Shown here: in pieces, positions 1 to 4,908 of the stretch
How positions within the stretch are numbered: position 1 is the stretch's first letter
Layout: the number at the start of each line of letters is the position of its first letter
Assembly (NCBI GenBank): GCA_900314225.1
Contig: OMUM01000141.1
Span: 1-7,431 of the forward strand
From: an uncultured bacterium
GTDB taxonomy: Bacteria > Bacillota_I > Bacilli_A > RF39 > UBA660
Direction: 5' to 3'
Length of the DNA: 7,431 nt
Notes under the pieces: generated by a model
The model's database searches: none
What the model was told of the DNA's origin: nothing
The model's input: the letters and a program-made list of their open reading frames with translations, nothing else
Made by a program: the position numbers and the translations under genes

Positions 1-2
1 AA

Positions 3-47
3 GCAAGTCAAACACCAGAAGAAGAATCATATCAATATACTAGATAA
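3..47 (+). CDS. 3' end of an upstream gene (partial, unidentified)
   Basis: An open frame enters from the left edge and ends at TAA (45-47), giving the C-terminal residues ASQTPEEESYQYTR. A hairpin terminator starts three bases after the stop, which supports a + strand gene ending here. The acidic, polar tail is too short to assign to a family. The other two forward frames also close nearby (stops at 40-42 and 49-51), so the choice of frame rests on residue composition and the tight fit to the terminator. Confidence 0.4.
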   Translation, partial: ASQTPEEESYQYTR

Positions 48-49
48 AT

Positions 50-80
50 AAAAAGCTCAGCAAAGAGCTTTTTATTTTGT
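50..80 (+). terminator. Rho-independent terminator of the upstream gene
   Basis: The stem AAAAAGCTC (50-58) pairs perfectly with GAGCTTTTT (65-73) over 9 bp, with a 6-base AGCAAA loop, and is followed by ATTTTGTT. The stem's A and T runs mean it could also work weakly on the opposite strand, but no - strand gene ends here. Confidence 0.85.
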
Positions 81-98
81 TGAAAATAAAGAAAAAAT

Positions 99-127
99 TT
101 GACAATATACAACACATGTGGTATAAT
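99..127 (+). promoter_or_regulatory. Strong sigma-A promoter for the 139-aa protein gene
   Basis: A consensus -35 TTGACA (99-104) is separated by 17 bases from a consensus -10 TATAAT (122-127). TG at 119-120 makes it an extended -10 as well (TGGTATAAT). Transcription should begin near 134, leaving a leader of about 50 bases before the ATG at 185. This is the closest to consensus of the promoters in the window. Confidence 0.93.
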
Positions 128-135
128 ATGAATAC

Positions 136-160
136 ATTGAAGGTAAAGGGGTCTTCGAAT
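136..160 (+). promoter_or_regulatory. Possible 5'-leader hairpin
   Basis: ATTGAAG (136-142) can pair with CTTCGAAT (153-160) over 7 bp with one bulged G (157). The loop is purine-rich and contains AAAGGGG, which resembles a Shine-Dalgarno sequence. The stem would sit almost at the predicted transcript 5' end, where such hairpins can stabilise mRNA. No known riboswitch or protein-binding motif is recognised. It may be chance. Confidence 0.35.
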
Positions 161-184
161 ATCAAGTTAGGGGGTTGAATATAT

Positions 185-604
185 ATGCCAAATACTTATA
201 TATTTGAATATTTAGATGAAAATGATTTTAGAAAGAAGGAAAGATCTGTAAGGAAATACAACATGTTAGCTTATAAAAAACTTACATTTACTTACTATCC
301 TGAATTAAGAAAAGGTACTTTTTTAGGAAAAGAAGTAAATAAAGATGAAAAAGCTAATACAATTAGTTATGAATTACAATTGCCTACTGATGAATTATTT
401 AAGAAAGTTCATGGACCAATTGTTTTACATTATACTGTATATTCAGAAAAAAAGATAATTCTTTTAACAAATATAACACCAGAAGGAATTTTAGATGAAG
501 GTCATAGAGCAGAATTATCAACATATAAGGGTGTAATGATTTCAAAAACTAATCCTGAAAAAGACATGTTTAAAATCAATTTACTAAATATGTTAGGAAA
601 ATAG
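185..604 (+). CDS. Hypothetical 139-aa protein, family not recognised
   Basis: I do not recognise this protein. It is a charged, lysine-rich, apparently soluble protein with no signal peptide, no membrane segment and no cysteine. Alternating hydrophobic stretches (about residues 60-66, 78-86 and 90-96, the last containing IILLTNITPEG) suggest a beta-rich fold, and the first 30 residues are rich in charged and aromatic residues. The start is well supported: AGGGGG (169-174, within TTAGGGGGT) lies ten bases before the ATG. The gene is monocistronic, with a near-consensus promoter 58 bases upstream of the ATG and a terminator that overlaps its stop. Such a strong promoter suggests an abundant product. 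The reading frame uses the same AT-rich codons as its neighbours, so there is no sign of recent transfer. It is clearly a real gene by its signals, but its function is unknown. Confidence 0.85.
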   Translation: MPNTYIFEYLDENDFRKKERSVRKYNMLAYKKLTFTYYPELRKGTFLGKEVNKDEKANTISYELQLPTDELFKKVHGPIVLHYTVYSEKKIILLTNITPEGILDEGHRAELSTYKGVMISKTNPEKDMFKINLLNMLGK

Positions 605-627
605 AGAAAATCTCTATTTTTTTTAAT
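598..627 (+). terminator. Rho-independent terminator of the 139-aa protein gene
   Basis: AAAATAGAGA (598-607) pairs with TCTCTATTTT (611-620) over 10 bp with an AAA loop and runs into a T-rich tract. The stem includes the TAG stop codon (602-604), so the gene has almost no 3' UTR. Confidence 0.85.
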
Positions 628-644
628 CTTTTTTTGCTTTTTTC

Positions 645-673
645 TTGCAAGAGATAAAAAATTATGCTACTAT
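645..673 (+). promoter_or_regulatory. Promoter of the tRNA operon
   Basis: TTGCAA (645-650) and TACTAT (668-673) are spaced by 17 bases, and TGC just before the -10 gives an extended -10. Transcription would start near 680, about ten bases ahead of the first mature tRNA, which leaves a short 5' leader for RNase P to remove. Confidence 0.75.
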
Positions 674-690
674 TAAATAGCAATGTGTTT

Positions 691-767
691 GGACCCTTAG
701 CTCAGTTGGTTAGAGCATCCGGCTCATAACCGGGCGGTCATAGGTTCGAGTCCTATAGGGTCCACCA
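691..767 (+). tRNA. tRNA-Ile2 (anticodon CAU, expected lysidine-modified)
   Basis: This is a complete 77-base tRNA with encoded CCA. The acceptor stem is GGACCCT/AGGGTCC with discriminator A, the D arm includes GCTCAGTTGGTTAGAGC, and the T loop is TTCGAGT. The anticodon loop CTCATAA (723-729) places CAT at 725-727. By anticodon alone it would be called Met, but C4-G69 and C5-G68 in the acceptor stem and overall resemblance (from memory) to Bacillus and Mycoplasma tRNA-Ile2 indicate the AUA-reading isoleucine tRNA, whose C34 is converted to lysidine by TilS. The elongator Met tRNA of Bacilli has a different acceptor stem (GGCGG...), and an initiator would lack the first acceptor pair. It is followed four bases later by tRNA-Leu and is cotranscribed with it. 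Confidence 0.88.
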
Positions 768-771
768 TCGC

Positions 772-855
772 GCGGGTATGGCGGAATTGGCAGACGCGCT
801 AGACTTAGGATCTAGTGTCACAGACGTGCAGGTTCAACTCCTGTTACCCGCACCA
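772..855 (+). tRNA. tRNA-Leu (anticodon UAG)
   Basis: This is a complete 84-base type II tRNA with encoded CCA (853-855). The acceptor stem is GCGGGTA/TACCCGC with discriminator A, and the D loop contains the expected GG. The anticodon stem CTAGA/TCTAG carries loop CTTAGGA with TAG at 806-808. The variable arm is long, as expected for Leu, and the T arm is GCAGG-TTCAACT-CCTGT. It reads CUN leucine codons. Only four bases separate it from the upstream tRNA, so the two are processed from one precursor. Confidence 0.96.
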
Positions 856-867
856 TTTATAATAATT

Positions 868-899
868 AAACAATTCTAGATTTAGAATTGTTTTTTTAT
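868..899 (+). terminator. Terminator of the tRNA operon
   Basis: AAACAATTCTA (868-878) pairs with TAGAATTGTTT (883-893) over 11 bp with a 4-base GATT loop and is followed by a run of T to 897. It closes the two-tRNA transcript 12 bases after the CCA of tRNA-Leu. Confidence 0.9.
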
Positions 900-949
900 A
901 GTAAAATTAAGTAAAAATATTTTAAAGAGAAAATAAATATAAAATAATA

Positions 950-958
950 TGATATAAT
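950..958 (+). promoter_or_regulatory. Extended -10 promoter for the membrane-protein operon
   Basis: TGATATAAT (950-958) is a perfect extended -10. No good -35 is seen 16-18 bases upstream, which is common for extended -10 promoters. Predicted transcription starts near 965, only about 16 bases ahead of the ATG at 981. Confidence 0.65.
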
Positions 959-980
959 TGATTTATTATATGGAGGAAAT

Positions 981-1553
981 ATGACAAGTTTACCAATTAT
1001 TTTAAAATATTTAATAGTTTTTTTAGTATCTATGGTTCCAATAGTAGAATTGAGAGGAGCCATTCCTATAGCAGAGAGCTTAGATTTAAATATTTTTATC
1101 TATTATCCAATTGCTATTATAGGAAATTTATTACCAGTCCCTATTATTTACTTATTTGCAAGGAATGTATTAGAATGGGGTAAAGACAAGAAACTAACAA
1201 AAAAATTTTTTACCTGGTGCCTTGAAAAAGGAGAAAAAGGCGGCAAAAAGTTAAAGAAAGCAGCTGGAGAAAAGGGAATATTTTGGGCATTACTTCTATT
1301 TGTGGGTATTCCACTCCCAGGAACTGGAGCTTGGACTGGAACACTTGCAGCAAGCTTTTTAGACTTAGATTTTAAAACAAGTGTAATTGCTATCTCATTA
1401 GGAGTAATTCTTGCAGGAATAATTATGTCTTTTGGTAGTAAAATTGTATCTACGTTAGGGTGGCTAGGATTAATATTAATAATTATAATTATTTTATCAA
1501 TTATATTATTCTCAATATTTCATAAAAAAAGTAAAGTTAAAAAAAGGGCATAA
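981..1553 (+). CDS. Small multidrug export family protein (PF06695/COG2426)
   Basis: This 190-aa integral membrane protein matches the 'small multi-drug export protein' family (PF06695, COG2426) as I know it. Two family hallmarks are visible: PIVELRGAIP at residues 20-29 in the first hydrophobic segment, and PLPGTGAWTG at 111-120 in the middle segment. Hydrophobic stretches fall at about 5-22, 38-60, 100-125, 132-150 and 158-180. A lysine-rich loop (66-98) and a lysine/arginine-rich tail are probably cytoplasmic. The family is thought to be distantly related to DedA-type membrane proteins. Despite its name, its transport substrate is not established, so export is only inferred from the family label. 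The start is set by GGAGGA (972-977) just before the ATG. The next gene begins one base after its stop, indicating translational coupling. Confidence 0.87.
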   Translation: MTSLPIILKYLIVFLVSMVPIVELRGAIPIAESLDLNIFIYYPIAIIGNLLPVPIIYLFARNVLEWGKDKKLTKKFFTWCLEKGEKGGKKLKKAAGEKGIFWALLLFVGIPLPGTGAWTGTLAASFLDLDFKTSVIAISLGVILAGIIMSFGSKIVSTLGWLGLILIIIIILSIILFSIFHKKSKVKKRA

Positions 1554-1554
1554 T

Positions 1555-2190
1555 ATGGAAGAAAAGTATTTAGAATATTTAAATAAAGATAAAAAATTTG
1601 ATAATATAACTATGCTAGGAATTTTATCATTATTAGTAGTTATTTCTGGGTGTTTTGGTTTTTTATATGAATATTTATTTTATTTTTTTAATGGAGGAAT
1701 GAAAACTTTTTATTGGCGAGGAGGTAATTTTCTCCCATGGATAAATATTTATGCAACAGGGTCTATTATGTTATATTATTTAACATATAAATATCGTAAA
1801 AAGCCATTAAAAGTATTTCTTATTAGTCTTTTAACAACAGGTATCTTAGAATACATTTCTGGATGGGGAATGCTTCATATAGCTCATAAAAGATGTTGGG
1901 ATTATAACAATGAAATATTAAATTTTGGAAATATTAATGGTTTCATTTGTCTCAGAAGTGTTTTGTTCTTTGCCATTAGTGCTATTTTACTAATATATAT
2001 AATTATTCCTTTTATTTATCATTTAGCAAGTATAATAAATAAAAAAATATTTTTAACTATTAGTTTTACTTTATGTAGTATTATTTTGCTAGATGAATTT
2101 TATAATTTATTATTTGCTAGAATTTTTAATTTACCAAGAGCTTATGATATTTATAGTAAACAAGGAATTAAATATGTTAAATTTAAGTAG
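1555..2190 (+). CDS. CmpB-like putative ABC-transporter type IV membrane protein (PF06541)
   Basis: This 211-aa multi-pass membrane protein resembles the PF06541 family (ABC_trans_CmpB), which is common in Bacillota. Supporting features are a Y-E pair at the end of the first membrane segment (residues 38-39), a conserved PW at 61-62 followed by an aromatic-rich segment, EYISGW at 99-104, and the signature RCWDY (113-117) followed by NGFICL (128-133). Membrane segments are likely at about 20-45, 65-80, 86-106, 134-155 and 165-186. The molecular function of the family is not established, and no ATPase partner is present here. The ATG lies one base after the stop of the upstream gene. Its Shine-Dalgarno site (AAAAAGGG, 1541-1548) is inside that gene, so the two are translated together. 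No convincing terminator follows. Confidence 0.82.
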   Translation: MEEKYLEYLNKDKKFDNITMLGILSLLVVISGCFGFLYEYLFYFFNGGMKTFYWRGGNFLPWINIYATGSIMLYYLTYKYRKKPLKVFLISLLTTGILEYISGWGMLHIAHKRCWDYNNEILNFGNINGFICLRSVLFFAISAILLIYIIIPFIYHLASIINKKIFLTISFTLCSIILLDEFYNLLFARIFNLPRAYDIYSKQGIKYVKFK

Positions 2191-2262
2191 ATGAGATTAT
2201 AAATAGATATACTAATTATTATATAAAAATAAATAAATAAATATAAATTATAAAAGTACTAA

Positions 2263-2290
2263 TTGTTTTGCATATAAAAAATGTTATAAT
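2263..2290 (+). promoter_or_regulatory. Promoter of the hydroxyacyl-CoA dehydrogenase gene
   Basis: TTGTTT (2263-2268) and a consensus TATAAT (2285-2290) are spaced by 16 bases, with TGT before the -10 giving an extended -10. Transcription should begin near 2297. The preceding 70 bases are simple AT-rich sequence with AAAT-like runs and no recognisable element. Confidence 0.72.
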
Positions 2291-2303
2291 ACTACTATAT
2301 GAT

Positions 2304-2310
2304 AGGAGTG
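2304..2310 (+). promoter_or_regulatory. Ribosome binding site deciding the start at 2317
   Basis: AGGAGTG lies six bases before the ATG at 2317. The in-frame ATG at 2299 has no Shine-Dalgarno site and falls at the predicted transcript 5' end, so 2317 is preferred. Confidence 0.85.
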
Positions 2311-2316
2311 ATTAAG

Positions 2317-3261
2317 ATGAAAAACATAACAATAGTTGGAGGAGGAGTCCTAGGAACTCAAATTGCTTTTCAAACAGCATATTCAGGTTTTAATGTAACT
2401 ATTTGGTTAAGAAGTGAATCAAGTATTAGTAGAACAAAACCTAAATTAGATTCAGTTAGAGGTTCATATATTCAAGCAATTAACTTGATGGCTGATACTA
2501 AAGATAAAACTACCAAAAATTGGTGTTTTGGAATTGCAGATTATGATGACTTTGATAAAGATAAATGTCTTGAAAAAGTAAAAAATGCCTATGAAGGCAT
2601 AAAAATAGAATTAGATTTAAAAAAGGCTTTAAAAGATGCTGATTTAGTAATTGAATCAATGACTGAAAATTTTACAGCAAAAAAAGAAATATTTGAAAAG
2701 ATGTCTTCCATACTAGATGCTAAAACAATTCTTGTAACTAATTCTTCAACCATGTTACCAAGCAAATTAGTTAAATATACAGGAAGACCAGAAAAATTTT
2801 TAGCCCTACATTTTGCTAATTCTATTTGGAAAAATAATACAGCAGAAGTTATGAAACAATCTAAAACAGAAGATAAATATTTTGATGAAGTAATGAAATT
2901 TGCAAAAGATATTAGAATGGTAGCATTACCATTACATAAAGAAAAATCTGGATACTTGTTAAATTCTATGTTAATACCATTCTTATTTTCTGGACTTGAT
3001 TTATATGTAAATGGAATATCTGATCCAGAAAGTATTGATAAAGCTTGGACTCTTGGTACAGGCGCTCCAGAAGGACCATTTCAAATACTTGATGTTGTTG
3101 GTTTAAAAACTGCATATGAAATAGTAAAAATGTATGTAAAAGTCCCATCTTTTCTAGCACCATATAATTTTAAAGGAATGGCCAAATTACTTGAAAAATA
3201 TATTGCTGAAGGAAAGTTAGGTAAAAATAGTGGTGAAGGATTTTACAAATATAAAAAATAA
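2317..3261 (+). CDS. 3-hydroxyacyl-CoA dehydrogenase family protein
   Basis: This 314-aa enzyme of the 3-hydroxyacyl-CoA / 3-hydroxybutyryl-CoA dehydrogenase family would carry out NAD(P)-linked interconversion of 3-hydroxyacyl-CoA and 3-oxoacyl-CoA in the cytosol. A Rossmann fingerprint GGGVLG (8-13) starts the N-terminal domain, and ADLVIES (108-114) and TNSST (141-145) follow. The expected catalytic residues are present: Ser143/144, His165 in LHFANS, Glu177 and Asn216 in SGYLLN. The C-terminal helical domain contains GTGAPEGPFQILDVVG (247-262) and ends in GEGFYKY. Typical HFFNP is altered to HFANS, and residues 40-95 differ from standard enzymes, so the physiological substrate may not be a fatty acyl-CoA. 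No thiolase, crotonase or acyl-CoA dehydrogenase lies nearby, which leaves the pathway open. It has its own promoter and a hairpin after the stop. Family assignment is firm; substrate is not. Confidence 0.88.
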   Translation: MKNITIVGGGVLGTQIAFQTAYSGFNVTIWLRSESSISRTKPKLDSVRGSYIQAINLMADTKDKTTKNWCFGIADYDDFDKDKCLEKVKNAYEGIKIELDLKKALKDADLVIESMTENFTAKKEIFEKMSSILDAKTILVTNSSTMLPSKLVKYTGRPEKFLALHFANSIWKNNTAEVMKQSKTEDKYFDEVMKFAKDIRMVALPLHKEKSGYLLNSMLIPFLFSGLDLYVNGISDPESIDKAWTLGTGAPEGPFQILDVVGLKTAYEIVKMYVKVPSFLAPYNFKGMAKLLEKYIAEGKLGKNSGEGFYKYKK

Positions 3262-3266
3262 TTTCT

Positions 3267-3292
3267 AAGACTATTTATTAGTCTTTTATTTT
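3267..3292 (+). terminator. Probable terminator after the dehydrogenase gene
   Basis: AAGACTA (3267-3273) pairs with TAGTCTT (3279-3285) over 7 bp with loop TTTAT and is followed by TTATTTTG. The stem is short and the T tract is interrupted, so termination may be partial. Confidence 0.65.
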
Positions 3293-3311
3293 GTTCTATT
3301 TATTGTATAAT
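3284..3311 (+). promoter_or_regulatory. Putative promoter of the DUF2974-DUF4186 pair
   Basis: A consensus -10 TATAAT (3306-3311) has only a weak -35 candidate, TTTTAT (3284-3289, 16-base spacer), which overlaps the terminator. Transcription would start near 3318, directly at the Shine-Dalgarno site of the next gene. Confidence 0.5.
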
Positions 3312-3318
3312 TAATAAT

Positions 3319-3326
3319 AGGTGAGG
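3319..3326 (+). promoter_or_regulatory. Ribosome binding site deciding the start at 3330
   Basis: AGGTGAGG lies three bases before the ATG at 3330. A possible in-frame GTG start at 3321 is part of this Shine-Dalgarno sequence and so cannot be the real start. Confidence 0.85.
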
Positions 3327-3329
3327 AAA

Positions 3330-4433
3330 ATGAATATATATGATTATATTGATGATTATGGAGTATATACATTTAAGGAAAAGAAATTTAATGATGTAGA
3401 TGCTGCTATTTTCTCATTTATTATATATGCTAACTTAAAATATGTAATAAAAAATAATCAAATGAAAATAAGTGAAGCGGGTAAAAAAATTTCTGATTTA
3501 TATAAAAATAAAGATAATAATATAGTTGCCGTTAAACAGGGAAATGAATTATTAAGTTACATTAAAGATGTAAATAGATACAAAGATTGTCTACTAACAC
3601 AATTTGATATAGATGAAAAACATGATGTACAATATAGTGCTATTAGTATTGAATATACTAAAAATAAAGTTTTTGTAGCATTTGAAGGAACCAATGAACT
3701 ATTCAGTGGTTGGAAAGAAAACTTACTTTTAAGCTATAAATTTCCTACTAAATCCCAAGTTTTAGCAGTAAGTTATCTAAATAGAAATTATACTTTTTCA
3801 AAGAAAAAAATAATTTTAGGTGGTCATTCTAAAGGAGGCAATTTAGCTTTAACAGCAGGAATGTATGCTAATTATTTAGTAAGAAATAAAATAGAATTTA
3901 TTTATAGTATGGATGGTCCAGGTCTTTTAGACCATCAATTTAAATCAAAAAGATATAAAAATATTTTAAAAAAGTATAAACATATAATTCCTGATTATTC
4001 TGTAGTTGGTTTATTTTTAAATAACTCTAATAATTATGTAGTTAAATCTAAAATTAAAAATATATATTCTCATAGTATTATAACTTGGGATATAGGAAAT
4101 AATTATAACTTTATTAATACTAAATTAAGTACTTATTCTAAAGATTTACAATTAGAAATAAGAAAATGGATTGCTAAATATAATACAGAAGATAAGAAAG
4201 AGTTTATTGATAATTTATCATATCTTTTAAAACAAGCTGGAGTAGTAAGTATCTTAGATTTAAAAGAAAATAAAGATAAGCTATATGCTCTTATTAAAGA
4301 ATATAAAGCAGTTACTCCACATACTAAAAAAGTATTAGAAGATTTTATTAAAATAATAATTAAATGTTATGAAACAGCTTTTTATAAAGATATTAAAGGT
4401 AAAGTAAATAAAATGTTTAATTTCAAATTATAA
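3330..4433 (+). CDS. DUF2974 (Mbeg1-like) alpha/beta-hydrolase family protein
   Basis: This 367-aa protein looks like the DUF2974/Mbeg1-like family (PF11187), which has a lipase-like alpha/beta-hydrolase fold. A conserved N-terminal part precedes a core with VAFEGT (116-121). The nucleophile elbow GGHSKGGN (164-171) gives Ser167 as the probable nucleophile. MDGPG (194-198, with Asp195) and SHSIITWDI (247-255, with His248) are the likely acid and base positions. There is no signal peptide or membrane segment, so it is probably cytosolic. The C-terminal 90 residues are lysine-rich and helical. The substrate is unknown; an esterase or lipase activity is inferred from the fold only. A DUF4186 gene starts 13 bases after its stop and is almost certainly in the same operon. 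Confidence 0.84.
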   Translation: MNIYDYIDDYGVYTFKEKKFNDVDAAIFSFIIYANLKYVIKNNQMKISEAGKKISDLYKNKDNNIVAVKQGNELLSYIKDVNRYKDCLLTQFDIDEKHDVQYSAISIEYTKNKVFVAFEGTNELFSGWKENLLLSYKFPTKSQVLAVSYLNRNYTFSKKKIILGGHSKGGNLALTAGMYANYLVRNKIEFIYSMDGPGLLDHQFKSKRYKNILKKYKHIIPDYSVVGLFLNNSNNYVVKSKIKNIYSHSIITWDIGNNYNFINTKLSTYSKDLQLEIRKWIAKYNTEDKKEFIDNLSYLLKQAGVVSILDLKENKDKLYALIKEYKAVTPHTKKVLEDFIKIIIKCYETAFYKDIKGKVNKMFNFKL

Positions 4434-4441
4434 AAGGGTGG
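4434..4441 (+). promoter_or_regulatory. Ribosome binding site deciding the start at 4447
   Basis: AAGGGTGG lies five bases before the ATG at 4447. The in-frame GTG at 4438 is inside this sequence and is rejected as a start. Confidence 0.8.
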
Positions 4442-4446
4442 TTAAT

Positions 4447-4824
4447 ATGAAAAGTAAAAAAGAGATAAATAGTTTATTAGATAGTTTAGCTAAATCAAAA
4501 TTTAGAGGTTCTTTTCATTTAAATGAAAATATGAAAAATTATTGTATAGAAAAAGGATTACCAAAAATAGAAAATGATGCTTATGATTTAATAAATAAAA
4601 GATTAGCTCCGGCTTTTCCTAAAAATGATGGTAAACAAACTCCTATGCGTAGCAATTCTCATCCTGTTTTTATTGCTCAGCATGCCTGTGGTTGCTGTTG
4701 CCGTAGTTGTTTAGAAAGAATTCATCATATTCCAAAGGGTAGAGAATTAACAAGTGATGAAATTGACTATATTGTCGAAGCAATTATGACCTGGATTAGA
4801 AGACAATTGCAAGATAAAAGTTAA
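4447..4824 (+). CDS. DUF4186 family protein with a cysteine-rich cluster
   Basis: This 125-aa protein fits the DUF4186 family (PF13811), whose function is not known. Recognisable conserved parts are SKFRGSFHL (17-25), KRLAPAFPKNDGKQTPMR (51-68), HPVFIAQH (72-79), the cysteine cluster HACGCCCRSCL (79-89), HHIPKGRELT (93-102) and DYIVEAIMTWI (107-117). Cys81, 83, 84, 85 and 88, with nearby His72, 79, 93 and 94, look like a metal or Fe-S binding centre. From memory, family members usually have threonine or alanine where Cys81 and Cys83 stand, so this copy appears to have extra cysteines. It lies 13 bases after the DUF2974 gene and just upstream of a metal-efflux operon. A metal-related role is a guess from the ligands and position. 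Family assignment is fairly secure; biochemical function is unassigned. Confidence 0.82.
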   Translation: MKSKKEINSLLDSLAKSKFRGSFHLNENMKNYCIEKGLPKIENDAYDLINKRLAPAFPKNDGKQTPMRSNSHPVFIAQHACGCCCRSCLERIHHIPKGRELTSDEIDYIVEAIMTWIRRQLQDKS

Positions 4825-4844
4825 CTCATTACTTGCTTTATTTT
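4809..4844 (+). terminator. Weak candidate terminator after the DUF4186 gene
   Basis: GCAAG plus TAA (4809-4813 and 4815-4817, with one bulged A) can pair with TTACTTGC (4829-4836), followed by TTTATTTT. The stem is 8 bp with an 11-base loop and overlaps the end of the coding region. It is weak, so read-through into the metal operon is possible. Confidence 0.35.
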
Positions 4845-4847
4845 GCC

Positions 4848-4877
4848 TTGACAATTGAATAGCTATTCAACTATACT
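4848..4877 (+). promoter_or_regulatory. Promoter of the cadC-cadA operon
   Basis: A consensus -35 TTGACA (4848-4853) and a near-consensus -10 TATACT (4872-4877) are spaced by 18 bases. The predicted start is near 4884, about 25 bases ahead of the cadC-like ATG. The spacer is filled by a palindrome (4855-4870), so a bound repressor would block RNA polymerase directly. Confidence 0.87.
4855..4870 (+). promoter_or_regulatory. Operator palindrome for the CadC-like repressor
   Basis: TTGAATAGCTATTCAA is a perfect 16-base palindrome lying exactly between the -35 and -10. ArsR/SmtB repressors bind AT-rich dyads containing TGAA...TTCA-type half sites at such positions, and the gene immediately downstream encodes one. 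The site therefore most likely mediates autoregulation. The sequence and position are seen directly; the binding is inferred. Confidence 0.85.
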
Positions 4878-4898
4878 TTATATAGTCATAATATATTT

Positions 4899-4903
4899 AG
4901 GAG
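4899..4903 (+). promoter_or_regulatory. Ribosome binding site deciding the start at 4909
   Basis: AGGAG lies five bases before the ATG at 4909. An in-frame TTG at 4855 would place the start inside the operator, upstream of the predicted transcript, and is rejected. Confidence 0.88.
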
Positions 4904-4908
4904 AGTAT

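Noticed and set aside
2210..2264. Direct repeat TACTAATT (2210-2217 and 2257-2264) with AAAT runs between
   Set aside because: Short repeats are expected by chance in such AT-rich intergenic DNA, and no terminator, operator or mobile-element structure accompanies them.
2299..2316. Dehydrogenase start at ATG 2299
   Set aside because: It lacks a Shine-Dalgarno site and adds six residues before the Rossmann strand; ATG 2317 follows AGGAGTG and fits the family N-terminus.
2966..3163. 65-aa open frame on the - strand
   Set aside because: It lies entirely inside the dehydrogenase gene, shows no ribosome-binding site or family resemblance, and is best explained as an antisense shadow.
4870..4886. 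Second dyad ACTATA...TATAGT over the -10 of the cad promoter
   Set aside because: Only 6-bp arms of AT-rich sequence that include the -10 itself; it can arise by chance and does not resemble the 4855-4870 operator.
4855..4908. Longer repressor starting at TTG 4855
   Set aside because: That start is within the operator and upstream of the predicted transcription start, while ATG 4909 has an AGGAG at proper distance and gives the normal family length.
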